Positions 18,303-27,490 are shown, numbered from the stretch's first letter. The stretch: 64,000 bases of DNA from a bacterium (GCA_027483535.1 JAIXUN010000002.1:1798001-1862000), one strand, 5' to 3'. Made by a program: numbers and translations. Notes: generated by a model from the sequence alone, not told the origin.

Positions 18303-18474
18303 AATCTGAGAAGGACCCTAAATGGGTAAATCTCTTTTGGGCTGCCTCTTCCCGCAACCGGCAAGATGAGCGCCCCTCCAGCGACCTCCTCTCGCCCAAA
18401 TCGACAAACTTCTCCCTGAATACGGAACACTTCGCGGTCACTCTTCGTTTCTGCACTCGTCTGTGGGGGTGGAA

Positions 18475-19035
18475 ATGGTTTTGGGAGCGTTTGTGGGCAC
18501 TTACCTGATGGCAAAGATCGGCGGGTTTGAACCGGAAGGGGATCTTTCTCTGCTGAACTTGGCAAAAATCGCGAGGCAGGCTGTTTCCGCTTCCCTCTCA
18601 CAGAGCTATAAGCCCTTGGCGACGGGAAAGCTAAAGGCGATGGGAGCCTTTGTGACCATCGAAAAGAACGGGCGAGTTTTAGGCTGTCGAGGCTTTCTGG
18701 ATAGCCCTCACCCATCTTTAGAACAAACCGTTGATGCGGCCGCGAACATGGCCGCTCGAAAAGACCCTCGATACGGACCCGTTCTGCTTGCTCCAACCGA
18801 TTCTTGGAGGGTGACGGTCACCGTGGTAGACGGTCTGCAGCCTTGCCGGGAGATCTCCGACTTGCAGCCCAATCAAGGATTGGTGCTGACGCAGGGCAAC
18901 CGAACGGGTGTGGTTTTGCCATTTGAAGGCAAGGATCCTGAAACTCGCCTAAAATGGGCTTACACAAAAGCGGGCGCAAAGTTTCAATCTGCCGCCAAGC
19001 TTCAGATTCTCACTGGCCGCAGGTGCCGACTGTAA
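18475..19035 (+). CDS. AMMECR1 domain protein
   Basis: The 186-residue protein matches the AMMECR1 family (PF01871), with the hallmark LKAMGAFVTIEKNGRVLGCRG at about 58-78 including the conserved Gly-Cys-Arg-Gly, and WRVTVTVVDGLQPC downstream. The biochemical role is not established; in other genomes the domain is linked to MEMO1-type and radical SAM proteins. ATG 18475 is chosen because a GGGGGTGG sequence precedes it at good spacing; GTG 18463 is possible. The stop overlaps the next start as TAATG, so it is coupled to the alpha-2-macroglobulin gene. Confidence 0.85.
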   Translation: MVLGAFVGTYLMAKIGGFEPEGDLSLLNLAKIARQAVSASLSQSYKPLATGKLKAMGAFVTIEKNGRVLGCRGFLDSPHPSLEQTVDAAANMAARKDPRYGPVLLAPTDSWRVTVTVVDGLQPCREISDLQPNQGLVLTQGNRTGVVLPFEGKDPETRLKWAYTKAGAKFQSAAKLQILTGRRCRL

Positions 19036-22000
19036 TGATTCAATCCATCGCGCTATTCACGTTGTGCCTTACGACTCAGTTTGATTTTGGGGCTACATCT
19101 AGGCCCGTCCGGAAGAGTCAGGTGACTAAACAGGTTGAAACGAAGATCCAGCCGGAACTGGTGGCAATTGCGCAACGAGGAGACGGCGACCCTTCTAGCA
19201 CCACAATCGCCGTCACCTCCATTGCCGTGCCGAGAGTCAAGCTGGAGTTCTTCCGAGTCGATACGCGATCCAAAATCACCGAGCTGGCTTTTTCTCCGAG
19301 CCGGGTTCCGAAGGTAGCCGGCAAACCGATTCGGGCGCTTTACGTGACCGCTCCTGCCTCGGCGAAGCGCTCCGGCGCGGTTTTCAACTTCCGCAAGAAC
19401 GTCAAGGTTTCGAATCTTCCAACGGGCTACTACGTCCTGAGAGCGACGGGCAGCGGGGCCAGTTATCAGTCTCTCGTGCCGATTACCAACCTCAACGTTC
19501 TCACGAAACGGGGTCGGAAGAAGACGCTTGTGTGGGTCACGAACTTCGCGACGGGCAAAGTGACTCCGTCGGCAAAGATCGAAGTGTTTGATAACGAGGG
19601 TCGGCCCGTTTCCACCGCAAAAACGAGCAACGATGGCATCGCTTTCATTCCAACTTCGGAAGCTAAATCTAAGTCGCGAGCCATCTTGGTCGGATCAGGC
19701 AGAGACCAAACCATTCTGTTGCAAAACGCCCCTTACGAGCGGGAGTCGACGGGGCATATCCAAACGGATCGCCCCATTTATCGACCCGGTAACGAGGTGC
19801 AGTTCAAAGGATTCTTCCGCGATCCGAGCGCATCTGGATACAAAACGCCCGTGGGCAAACGAGTCGATTTTGAGCTCCGTGATCCAGAAGATGAGGTTCT
19901 CCAGCGAGGAACGCTCACCACGAATTCGTTTGGCTCCGTCGCCGGATCGGTTGCCATCCCTGCAGACGGAACTCTAGGCGCGTATTCGCTTGTGCTCACC
20001 TACAACAAGCAGTCGTTCTACAGTGCTATCTCTTGCCTTGCCTACCGAAAGCCCCAGTTCAAGGTATCGACAAGCAGCACTCAAACCTTTTTTGCGGGGG
20101 ATAAAGCTTCTCTACAAGTAAAGGCGGAGTATCTGTTTGCGGCACCGCTTCCGAATGCGAACATCGCCTACACCGTTCGACGAGTGAAGCGGTCTTCCTC
20201 ACCCAGAACGGTGGACGTGTTCGACGACCCTGGGCAGGAGAATCTGACCTTCGCGGACGTTTTCAACGGAGATGAGTTTGTGGCGTCGGGTTATGCGCTC
20301 ACGGATCGAGAAGGGATTGCCAACATTGTTTTCCAAACCGCGAAAGACGGGCTGGATTCACGCTACAAAGTCTCTCTAACGGTCACGGACGCAACCAATC
20401 GCCAGGTGGAGTCGCAAGGGGCGGTTTACGTTCCAGCGGCGGCCGTTAAGCTTGACGTCGACACGAATGTCCAGTCGGTCGCGCTTGGCGAACAAATTCC
20501 CCTCACGCTAAAGACAAGCAACACCGAGGGCAAGCCGATCGCGGCTTCGGGAGTGCTCACCGCGACCAGGCAGGTTTGGAATGACAAGCTCGGTCGAGAC
20601 ACCACCGAAGTTCTGCTGCGAAAAGAAGTCCAGATCCCGAACTCAGGAAGGGTGACTGTGAACACTTTGGCAAGCCGCCAAGGGCGTATCGACTACGCCT
20701 TCGAGGTGAAGGATAGCCAGGGCAGAGTAGCTAGGGTCGAAACCGAAATCGACGTTTTTGGTCCGATCCCGTTCGAAGAAAAGGAGTTCACTCCCACTCT
20801 GTTGACGGCGATGAGCAAGAGGCGGCTGAAAGTGGGCGAGAAGGCGACTGTGCTCGTCACCACCAACGTTCGGAAGGGCCCCATTCTCTTTACAATCGAA
20901 GGGAATGATCTGGAAGACGCCCGCGTTTTTCAGCCTTCAGCCAAAGGAATCAAGGTCCCGATAACCGCGACGAAGGCCATGCAGCCGGGGGCGACTCTGA
21001 TTGCGACCCAATCCACGCGCTTCGACTTTCTGACCGACCAAACGGTGGTGGACATCCCTGCGACAGACGAAAAGTTGACCGTTCGAGTAACGCCAAAAAC
21101 CAAAGCGGTTCGACCAGGCGAAAAGACGACCCTCATGGTGGAGACTCTCGATGCGGCGGGTAATCCCACGGCCGCTGAGCTTTCGTTGAAGATCATCGAT
21201 GCGGCGATCTATCAGATCGCGGAGGAAAATGTCCTTGATCCATTCAAACTCCTTTGGGGTCCTCGATCCAATCAAGTCGAGACCACGTACTCGTCGGCTC
21301 GAGAACTCTCCGGTGGTGCCTTTCAAATGGCGGCTTATTACGATGGGAATAAAGTGGCTTCACCAAGTTCGCCCATCAGGGTGCGTCGAAATTTCCAAGA
21401 CACCGCTTACTGGAATGCCTTCGTCACAACTGGCAAAGACGGAAAAGCGGACCTGGAAGTCACGATTCCAGACAACCTAACCACCTGGCGAGCTACCGCC
21501 GTTGGGATCACAACAGACTCCCAAGCGGGAATGAACAGTAATTCGTTTGTTGCCACCCAACCGTTCACGCTCCGAATCGCCACCCCGAGGCAGATCGTTG
21601 CCGGAGACAAGCTCGACTTAACCGCGAGCATCAATAACCGTACGGATCTCCCTTCGAAGCTGAACGTTTCCCTCGAGGTAGACGTCGATGGGCAACGATC
21701 TCGTTTTGATTCAACGGTTTCGGTTTCCGCAAAGGGCGAGGAAACGTTTGTCTTCCCGGTAACAGTGCCGCAAGAACTCAGAAAGCTCGGTGCGAAGGTG
21801 GTGATTCGCGGAGAAGCCAAGCAGGTCGATGGGCCGGAAGGCGATGCCGTCGAAGAAGTGTTTCCAATGGTGCCGGGTGGGGTTTCTCGCCGAGTTCTCT
21901 CTTCGGGCGCCTTTGAGAACACCATTGTGCTTCAGCCCGAACTTCCGTCCAATAGACTCACCGGATTGGACGACTTCCGCCTGACCATTTGGGCGGGGGT

Positions 22001-23354
22001 GATGCCCGTTGTTCTTGAATCGACTCAAGGCGACTTCGACGCTCCGGGCTGGAACCCGCCTACCCTGGCGATGCAGATAGAATCGCTTGCCCGGCTGCCA
22101 AAGTCCGCTCAGCGATCGCTTTTGCCAACGCTCTTCTCTAGACTCTCGGCAACCAAAAGCGGAAATGGCTGGGGTTGGTGGCCCGAATCCAAGGGCGAGG
22201 CAGAAGTCACCACCGAAGTGGCTTATGCGATTGGAACAGCGCAACGTCTGGGTGTATCCGTTCCCGAACGCTTGAAGCCTTACACCTCGTCGGTACTGCG
22301 GAGCGTTCTCGATGAGAGCGGCACACCGGAGGCTAAAGCTCTGGTGCTTTCTTCCATTGCGATCTTAGAGCCGGGTCACATCGGCGCTGTGGTCGAATTT
22401 TCAAAGGATCTCAGTGAAGTGAGCCCCTACGCAAGGGCTCGCGTTGCCGAAGCGTTGCTTTTGAACGGCAAAACGGCCGAAGCACAAGCAATCCTTTCTA
22501 GCTTAAAACCGTTCGTTTCAGACAGTGGAGGCAGGGCCTTCCTGCCGGGCGGAGTAGGACTCGGCTGGAGCGCCGGGTCGACCGAAACCACGGCGCAGTA
22601 TCTGCATGCTCTTTGCCTCGCCAAAGCCGATAAGCCGTTGCGAACGCGACTGGCGCAGTGGCTTCTTGGCAAGGCGAAGGAGACCTACGGCAGCCGGCCC
22701 AAGGCGGCGATGATTCGCGGACTCACCTCTTACGAACAGTCCAGCCCGTCGGCATCAGAACTGGGTGAGGTAAGGGTGAGCGTAAACGGGAGCCCTCTGG
22801 AAGGCGTTGTGCGGCCAAGCGGAGCGATAATCCTTTCCGGAAAACTCCCCGCGTCCAATGCCCAAGTTGCGATTCAGTCTGGAGCCAAAGGCGAGGTCTT
22901 TTACGCCCTCGAATCGCGCTACTTTGACAACACCAATACCGAATCGCCAAGCGGGATTCGCGTGCTGCGGCGCTTTGAAGTGATGAACGAGGCGGGGCAA
23001 TGGGAAGAACTGAAGCGCGCGGTGCGCGTGAACGAACCCGTTCGGGTAAGCGTGGTCGCTTGGAGCGATGGACTTTCCGAGCCGATTCGGATCACCGAAC
23101 CGATCCCGGCGGGATTTGAATATGCAGATGGCGATACGTCGTCTTGGGCGTACGAGGAGGTTCGGGACGGGGCGGTGGTTCACACGCTCGTCGTTGGGGA
23201 CCAGCCGCTCTTCTTCCGCTACTATCTTCGAGCGGAAAGCCCGGGTACGGTGCTGGCGCTTCCGGCGATTATGGAAGTGCTGCGTCGCGGCGATGCCGCC
23301 GGGCAGTCGTCCGCCTCCCTGCTCAAGATTCAAAGCGTGCCAAAGAATCCATGA
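19035..23354 (+). CDS. Alpha-2-macroglobulin family protein lacking the thioester motif
   Basis: The 1439-residue secreted protein has a signal peptide at residues 1-22 (IQSIALFTLCLTTQFDFGA). Macroglobulin-like beta domains follow, including the MG2 segment GHIQTDRPIYRPGNEVQFKG at about 238. The A2M signature region AYWNAFVTTGKDGKADLEVT near 785 is followed by TWRATAVGIT. The helical TED-like domain has GWGWWPESKGEAEVTTEVAY. Where CxEQ would form the thioester (about 1002), the sequence is APGWNPPTLAMQ, so it cannot bond targets covalently and resembles YfaS-type thioester-free members. A role in trapping proteases is inferred. It is coupled to AMMECR1 (TAATG) and to the next gene (ATGA 23351-23354). 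Confidence 0.92.
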   Translation: MIQSIALFTLCLTTQFDFGATSRPVRKSQVTKQVETKIQPELVAIAQRGDGDPSSTTIAVTSIAVPRVKLEFFRVDTRSKITELAFSPSRVPKVAGKPIRALYVTAPASAKRSGAVFNFRKNVKVSNLPTGYYVLRATGSGASYQSLVPITNLNVLTKRGRKKTLVWVTNFATGKVTPSAKIEVFDNEGRPVSTAKTSNDGIAFIPTSEAKSKSRAILVGSGRDQTILLQNAPYERESTGHIQTDRPIYRPGNEVQFKGFFRDPSASGYKTPVGKRVDFELRDPEDEVLQRGTLTTNSFGSVAGSVAIPADGTLGAYSLVLTYNKQSFYSAISCLAYRKPQFKVSTSSTQTFFAGDKASLQVKAEYLFAAPLPNANIAYTVRRVKRSSSPRTVDVFDDPGQENLTFADVFNGDEFVASGYALTDREGIANIVFQTAKDGLDSRYKVSLTVTDATNRQVESQGAVYVPAAAVKLDVDTNVQSVALGEQIPLTLKTSNTEGKPIAASGVLTATRQVWNDKLGRDTTEVLLRKEVQIPNSGRVTVNTLASRQGRIDYAFEVKDSQGRVARVETEIDVFGPIPFEEKEFTPTLLTAMSKRRLKVGEKATVLVTTNVRKGPILFTIEGNDLEDARVFQPSAKGIKVPITATKAMQPGATLIATQSTRFDFLTDQTVVDIPATDEKLTVRVTPKTKAVRPGEKTTLMVETLDAAGNPTAAELSLKIIDAAIYQIAEENVLDPFKLLWGPRSNQVETTYSSARELSGGAFQMAAYYDGNKVASPSSPIRVRRNFQDTAYWNAFVTTGKDGKADLEVTIPDNLTTWRATAVGITTDSQAGMNSNSFVATQPFTLRIATPRQIVAGDKLDLTASINNRTDLPSKLNVSLEVDVDGQRSRFDSTVSVSAKGEETFVFPVTVPQELRKLGAKVVIRGEAKQVDGPEGDAVEEVFPMVPGGVSRRVLSSGAFENTIVLQPELPSNRLTGLDDFRLTIWAGVMPVVLESTQGDFDAPGWNPPTLAMQIESLARLPKSAQRSLLPTLFSRLSATKSGNGWGWWPESKGEAEVTTEVAYAIGTAQRLGVSVPERLKPYTSSVLRSVLDESGTPEAKALVLSSIAILEPGHIGAVVEFSKDLSEVSPYARARVAEALLLNGKTAEAQAILSSLKPFVSDSGGRAFLPGGVGLGWSAGSTETTAQYLHALCLAKADKPLRTRLAQWLLGKAKETYGSRPKAAMIRGLTSYEQSSPSASELGEVRVSVNGSPLEGVVRPSGAIILSGKLPASNAQVAIQSGAKGEVFYALESRYFDNTNTESPSGIRVLRRFEVMNEAGQWEELKRAVRVNEPVRVSVVAWSDGLSEPIRITEPIPAGFEYADGDTSSWAYEEVRDGAVVHTLVVGDQPLFFRYYLRAESPGTVLALPAIMEVLRRGDAAGQSSASLLKIQSVPKNP

Positions 23355-24349
23355 TCCTTTCCACGCTCACTTCCGTTGTGATGCTTTCTGCTGTTATTCC
23401 GGCAGGATCGACTTCACTCGGGAGCACAGAGTCGATCGTTCCGGGTGACATTGTTTCCGAGGCAACCTTTCAAGACAGCTCTGGGGCGGTTTTGAGTTGG
23501 AAAGTGAACAAGCCGACCCTCTTTGTGGTGGTGGGCTACTGGTGCGACACCTGGAAAGTTCAGTTGCCCAGAGTTGCAAAGGTTCGGCAAATGGTTCGCG
23601 ATCTGCCCGTCGATATTCGAGTCGTCTCGATCGACGGGCGGTGGACCGAACTGGGGACCAAACGTGGCCACTCTCCGGACTTTGTCGATGTCCGATCGCG
23701 TTGGTCAGCTTCATTGGGACTGGACAAAGTCCCTTACTCGTTTGTGGTCGACGAAGCGGGAACGGTTCGGTGGACGAAGTATGGAATCGCACGAAGCGAG
23801 GAAATGGCCGCCGCACTCACCGACACCGCAGAAAAGAACCCAAACTCGGCCGCGCTCAACATCACGTTCGATGACTTCCCTTCTCCCGGAGACGAAAAAC
23901 TGCTGGACCTCCTATATCGGGAGGACGTTCAGGCTACGTTCTTTGTGATCGGAGAGAAGCTCGGCGCTTCTCCGGAACTTGTCAAACGAGCGATTCGAGA
24001 GGGTCACCAGATTGAAATCCACGGCTGGAAGCACGATCCGAACCAGGTGAACGCCGACAGATGCGCCCGTGTATTAGACAAAACTTTTGGCGTTCAGGCA
24101 AGTTTCATTCGGCACCCTGGTTCAGAGATGATCTTCAACCTCTCGGGAGAAAAGATGGCGGTCCGCACGACCAATCCTTACGACTACACACGCCCGGGTG
24201 CTGGTGAGATCAGTCGACGAGTGCTAAACCACGTTCGCAAGGACGGGGTGATTCTTTTGCATTCCGGAGTCGATCAAACCGTAGAGGCTCTGCCAAAGAT
24301 TCTTCGGAATCTCCGGCGCCTCAACTATCGGTTTTCTCTGTTGCGCTGA
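23351..24349 (+). CDS. Secreted thioredoxin-like plus NodB polysaccharide deacetylase fusion
   Basis: The 332-residue protein has a signal peptide (LSTLTSVVMLSAVIPAGS). A redoxin/thioredoxin-like domain at about 30-150 contains GYWCDTWKVQLP near 62, where the CxxC second cysteine is Trp, plus a conserved cis-Pro-like DKVPYSFVVDEAG. The NodB deacetylase domain at about 165-332 has motif 1 TFDD (170), motif 2 HGWKH (223-227) and motif 3 RHPGSE (253). The catalytic set therefore appears complete. Substrate could be peptidoglycan or another acetylated glycan. A one-Cys redoxin domain fused to NodB is unusual. The 3' end overlaps the convergent protease gene by 25 nt. Confidence 0.85.
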   Translation: MILSTLTSVVMLSAVIPAGSTSLGSTESIVPGDIVSEATFQDSSGAVLSWKVNKPTLFVVVGYWCDTWKVQLPRVAKVRQMVRDLPVDIRVVSIDGRWTELGTKRGHSPDFVDVRSRWSASLGLDKVPYSFVVDEAGTVRWTKYGIARSEEMAAALTDTAEKNPNSAALNITFDDFPSPGDEKLLDLLYREDVQATFFVIGEKLGASPELVKRAIREGHQIEIHGWKHDPNQVNADRCARVLDKTFGVQASFIRHPGSEMIFNLSGEKMAVRTTNPYDYTRPGAGEISRRVLNHVRKDGVILLHSGVDQTVEALPKILRNLRRLNYRFSLLR

Positions 24350-25224
24350 TTGCGAGATCTGCCAAACATAAACACTCCGACTCCGGCCATCAGCATCGTT
24401 GAAGGTTCTGGAACCATAGCGATTCCGCTCTTTTCTAGAATCCACTGCTCGGCGTCGCTCACTCGGCTGTAGCCGTTGTTATCACCGTAATAGCCGTACC
24501 GATTGGAATTCCTAGATGCCCACGGGTCCACACCCTCCCACGCCACATAGGACGTGATTCCGACCAAGAATTCCTCACCGCCGTAGTTGACAAACAAACC
24601 GCCACCGCTGTCGCCCGGTGTAGCGCAGCCTTCAAGGTCAAGGGGCGAAGAGTCCGATCCGATCAGACCAAACGTGTTTACGGAGCCATCCGGCTTATCG
24701 AAGTCGGTGATAAGTCCATAGTAGTTGTGCCCCCACAACGTCTCGTTATAGCCATCAATGATGTTGCGAACGGCGCGCTTGGTGCCGTAACCGCCCGTGT
24801 TTCCGGTGATTCCGGTCCCGGAAGTCCCGAAGCCAACCGAAGTCGAGACTCGGCCAACTTCGTTACGACCGTTCCACATTCGCACGGGATCAATGCCGAC
24901 CACGGGGGTTTGGAGCCGAACCAGAGCAAGATCGTTCTTTCCCAGATCCCAGCCTGAGAATTCAAACACTTCGGCCGAGTTGTAAACCGTCGAACCAAAC
25001 CGAACGGACCCGGACGTACCACCCCAGAAAACATGTCCGGCGGTAAGCACCCAGTTGGGGGCAATGAGAACGCCCGACCCGCTCCCTCCGCCCGTCACTC
25101 GGCAAACGTAGGGGTAATTCTCACCTAGGGCGATGTAGGCAGAGTCCGCCACGTCATCTCGAATAGTCGAGGCCCATCCAATGCAGGCGGCGAGCCCGAA
25201 TAGTCCTACTGTTGCCAATCGCAT
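24325..25224 (-). CDS. Trypsin-like (S1) serine protease with PEP-CTERM sorting signal
   Basis: The 299-residue protein has a signal peptide and the S1 catalytic triad in order: LTAGH (His64), KNDLAL (Asp98) and TPGDSGGGL (Ser206). The C-terminus (about 272-299) is PEP, a hydrophobic span, then a basic RSRNQRNRENR tail, the PEP-CTERM exosortase signal. It is therefore exported and possibly cleaved and released or linked to exopolysaccharide; no exosortase gene is in this window. TAACCT at 25230-25235 ends 5 nt before the ATG (with TG upstream), a leaderless promoter pattern. The gene converges on, and overlaps, the deacetylase gene. Next to the A2M operon, a protease-and-inhibitor relationship is possible but unproven. 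Confidence 0.9.
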   Translation of the reverse strand: MRLATVGLFGLAACIGWASTIRDDVADSAYIALGENYPYVCRVTGGGSGSGVLIAPNWVLTAGHVFWGGTSGSVRFGSTVYNSAEVFEFSGWDLGKNDLALVRLQTPVVGIDPVRMWNGRNEVGRVSTSVGFGTSGTGITGNTGGYGTKRAVRNIIDGYNETLWGHNYYGLITDFDKPDGSVNTFGLIGSDSSPLDLEGCATPGDSGGGLFVNYGGEEFLVGITSYVAWEGVDPWASRNSNRYGYYGDNNGYSRVSDAEQWILEKSGIAMVPEPSTMLMAGVGVFMFGRSRNQRNRENR

Positions 25225-25285
25225 GCAACAGGTTAACAGGAACTCGCCGGTTTGGGGTCTTTTCGTTGTCCCCTGCGTTTGCCGT

Positions 25286-26230
25286 TCAGCGTTTGATGCC
25301 GACGCTCTTCCAAAGGGAGGGCATATCGGAAAGGGTGATCACTCTTGGATCGTTATAAACGCGATGGATCCAGTAAGGGGTGTTCCCCTTCTTGGGATCT
25401 TCGATCATGTACGCCCACGTCAGGAAGTAAAGCCACGGTCGAGCCTTAACCGTCTCCGGATCGGTCAACCTCCCTTCCTCTCCTAGGGCAAACATCTTGT
25501 TTGACTTGCCAAAAAGCTCGCCAAACTCGGCCCAAGCCGTCGGTGATTCGTAGTCGCGAACGATCATGTCCACCTTATCGTCGCCGGGATACCAGTTCTC
25601 TTTCTCTTTCCCGTAGCTTGTCCAAACCCAGATCAGGTTATTCAGTTTGTGAACCCGCTCGAACCGATCAAACATGAGGTTGTAAAGCGCCCGGCAGGAT
25701 TCGCCGCCGGATTTGCCCCACCAGAACCACTTCCCTTCGGCTTCATGAAGGGGGCGCCACAGTACAGGCACGCCTGCGTCTCTTAACCTGGCTAGGTGAG
25801 ACCCTGCGATATCGATATCTCGGACCAGGTTCTTGTAGGAGGTCGATTGTGGGTCGGCCAGAGCCGCTTTTAGGTCGAATTTGTCGGTGTAGAAGTCACC
25901 GTCGGCATTCGGCGAGATCCAATGCCACTGGATCTGGACAATTCCACCCCGCTTGTGAAAGGCGATCGCTTTCTCGACGTCTCGATTGTTGTTCTGTGAG
26001 GGGACTATGCCGTTAAAGTCGTAGCCGATCATGGCGGGCTCTTTGCCTTCGGAGTGCTTCATGATGTACGGCACATACTTGTCGTCGCACTGCCCGCTAA
26101 TGGTTTGCTTTCCGTAAACACCCCTCATCAGTCGAATCAATGCCAGGGCATCTTTCGAAGGGTTGTTGCACACGAGCCCCGGTTGGAGACTCGCGGATAG
26201 GCAAATGCTTGCAAGCGCGGCGGTAATCAT
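25286..26230 (-). CDS. Secreted GH26 beta-mannanase-like glycoside hydrolase
   Basis: The 314-residue protein has a signal peptide (ITAALASICLSASLQPG). GH26 landmarks follow: IQWHWISPNADGDFY, the acid/base WRPLHEAEGKWFWWG (Glu163) and the nucleophile region MFALGEEGRL (Glu251 or 252), with WVWTSYG between. GH26 enzymes mainly cleave beta-1,4-mannan, sometimes beta-1,3-xylan or mixed glucan. ATG 26230 is set by the signal peptide and by a 17-nt spaced TTGACT/GATAAA promoter ending 6 nt before it. The -35 lies inside the terminator hairpin of the upstream operon. Confidence 0.9.
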   Translation of the reverse strand: MITAALASICLSASLQPGLVCNNPSKDALALIRLMRGVYGKQTISGQCDDKYVPYIMKHSEGKEPAMIGYDFNGIVPSQNNNRDVEKAIAFHKRGGIVQIQWHWISPNADGDFYTDKFDLKAALADPQSTSYKNLVRDIDIAGSHLARLRDAGVPVLWRPLHEAEGKWFWWGKSGGESCRALYNLMFDRFERVHKLNNLIWVWTSYGKEKENWYPGDDKVDMIVRDYESPTAWAEFGELFGKSNKMFALGEEGRLTDPETVKARPWLYFLTWAYMIEDPKKGNTPYWIHRVYNDPRVITLSDMPSLWKSVGIKR

Positions 26231-26236
26231 AGAACC

Positions 26237-26265
26237 TTTATCGACGGAAAAAGTCTCGGAGTCAA
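26237..26265 (-). promoter_or_regulatory. Leaderless-type promoter of the GH26 gene
   Basis: On the minus strand TTGACT (26260-26265), a 17-nt spacer and GATAAA (26237-26242) lead to the ATG at 26230 after 6 nt. The -35 overlaps the 3' arm side of the terminator stem at 26254-26284. Confidence 0.6.
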
Positions 26266-26284
26266 GTCGATTGTGACTCCGAGA
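26247..26284 (-). terminator. Rho-independent terminator after the prepilin/lipoprotein operon
   Basis: A 10-bp perfect stem (26254-26263 with 26275-26284) and 11-nt loop is followed on the minus strand by CTTTTTCC. It would end transcripts from the lipoprotein gene at 26408 and lies directly over the GH26 promoter. Confidence 0.7.
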
Positions 26285-26368
26285 AATACACTTCTCGCTT
26301 ATCGCTTTCGATCGATGCCCGGTGGCAGTCGATCCCCTGATAAGTTTTCTCGGGATCTGGAGACCCCG

Positions 26369-26396
26369 GTTGGGTGACCTTGCGGGGTCACCCAAC
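26369..26396. repeat. 11-bp perfect inverted repeat downstream of the small lipoprotein gene
   Basis: GTTGGGTGACC at 26369-26379 pairs with 26386-26396 around the loop TTGCGG. No T-tract follows on either strand, so it is not a typical terminator. It may protect the 3' end of the lipoprotein mRNA that ends at 26408. Confidence 0.6.
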
Positions 26397-26407
26397 TTGC
26401 GTCGGGC

Positions 26408-26644
26408 CTAACCAGGCCCGGCTTGGGCCCCAGCAGGAGGCGCGGGGGGGGGACCTGCCGCCCCAGCCGCGGGAGCCCCTCCCCCAGACTTCGGCCCCAT
26501 TTGCCCAGCTTCAGGCGGAGGCGTTAGCCTTGGGTTGGTGTAAGAACTTTGCTCCTCCTTAGTGGCGGTAGTTTGGGTTCCAGAATTGCATCCGGCAACG
26601 AGTGCCGCTACAACTAGACCAAGGGCTAGACGGGCGAATCTCAT
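26408..26644 (-). CDS. Small Pro/Gly/Ala-rich lipoprotein paired with a prepilin gene
   Basis: The 78-residue protein has a lipoprotein signal (LGLVVAALVAGC). A low-complexity tail (TPPPEAGQMGPKSGGGAPAA...) ends in GPG. It overlaps the prepilin gene by ATGA (26641-26644), so the two are translated together. The pair at 47978-49059 has the same order and the same kind of protein, with a tail ending GPGN. That indicates a conserved two-gene unit, not chance. The role is unknown; a membrane tether or chaperone for the prepilin-like partner is speculation. Confidence 0.75.
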   Translation of the reverse strand: MRFARLALGLVVAALVAGCNSGTQTTATKEEQSSYTNPRLTPPPEAGQMGPKSGGGAPAAGAAGPPPAPPAGAQAGPG

Positions 26645-27486
26645 TGGCGCTTGGCGTTCCACTTGTTCAGTTGAGGCTGCGCCCCTTCGTTCGGGTTGGT
26701 TTGGACCGGATCCAGGACCGCTGCGTGACCATCTGCGAAGGCAAAGACCGCCTTATTCGAATAGCCTGCCGTCACAGCACCGTTACGGTTGTTTCGGTTG
26801 ATCGTGAATGTCTGTCCGTCCCAGTTGGTTGCGGTGTACGGGTTTCCGTTTCGGCTTCCATCGGGAAGTCGTCCACCGTGACCGGAACCGTCCCACCAGT
26901 CGACACCCGTGATCATGTCGCCCATTCCCCAGGTGATCTGGCTGTTGTAGCGGGTGGCCAGCATGATGGTGTCGGCCGGAAGCCCAACGCTCGTCGCATT
27001 GACGATGGTGTTGCCCATCCATGGCGAAGAGTTACAGCGGTTCGCTGAGGCTGGGATGTTTTGGACCAGGGTCATCAACCCGAAATTCTCGTTCTGCGAA
27101 CCGTTCCATCGAATCAAGCCGTTCGCGGCAAAGGAAATCGGGACTCCGTTCGTATCCGCTCGCAGCCATCCAAGCCAGCCATTCTTATCAAGGGGATCAT
27201 CCGGCGTACGAAGCAACGGAAGATTCTTGATGTAGGGACGCGTATCTAACGCCCAACCACCGTCGGTCGGATACCACCAGCACGCACCTGCGCCCATTGG
27301 GTACATGTCATCGTAATCCGCCAGATAGAGCATGACGCCCGTGGAAGTTTGCTTGACGTTGGACAAGGCGGAGGTCTTCTTCGCGGCGAGCTTCGCTTGA
27401 GCAAAGACCGGGAATAGGATCGCAGCAAGAATTGCGATGATCGCAATGACGACGAGGAGTTCTATTAGGGTGAAGGCTTTCTTCAT
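26641..27486 (-). CDS. Prepilin-like secreted protein
   Basis: The 281-residue protein begins [19 protein letters not shown], a class III prepilin signal, then [19 protein letters not shown]. The body has repeated Trp, Asp and Asn-rich segments (MYLPM-like tract, WWYPTDGGW, NSQITWGMGDMITGVDWWDG) and ends in KAVFAFADGHAAVLDPVQTNP. This resembles the H-X9-DG region of planctomycete/Lentisphaera prepilin families. ATG 27486 is set by the signal. It lies 4 nt after the GntR regulator stop, so it belongs to that operon, and is coupled to the lipoprotein gene downstream. Confidence 0.88.
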   Translation of the reverse strand: MKKAFTLIELLVVIAIIAILAAILFPVFAQAKLAAKKTSALSNVKQTSTGVMLYLADYDDMYPMGAGACWWYPTDGGWALDTRPYIKNLPLLRTPDDPLDKNGWLGWLRADTNGVPISFAANGLIRWNGSQNENFGLMTLVQNIPASANRCNSSPWMGNTIVNATSVGLPADTIMLATRYNSQITWGMGDMITGVDWWDGSGHGGRLPDGSRNGNPYTATNWDGQTFTINRNNRNGAVTAGYSNKAVFAFADGHAAVLDPVQTNPNEGAQPQLNKWNAKRQ

Positions 27487-27490
27487 TGAA

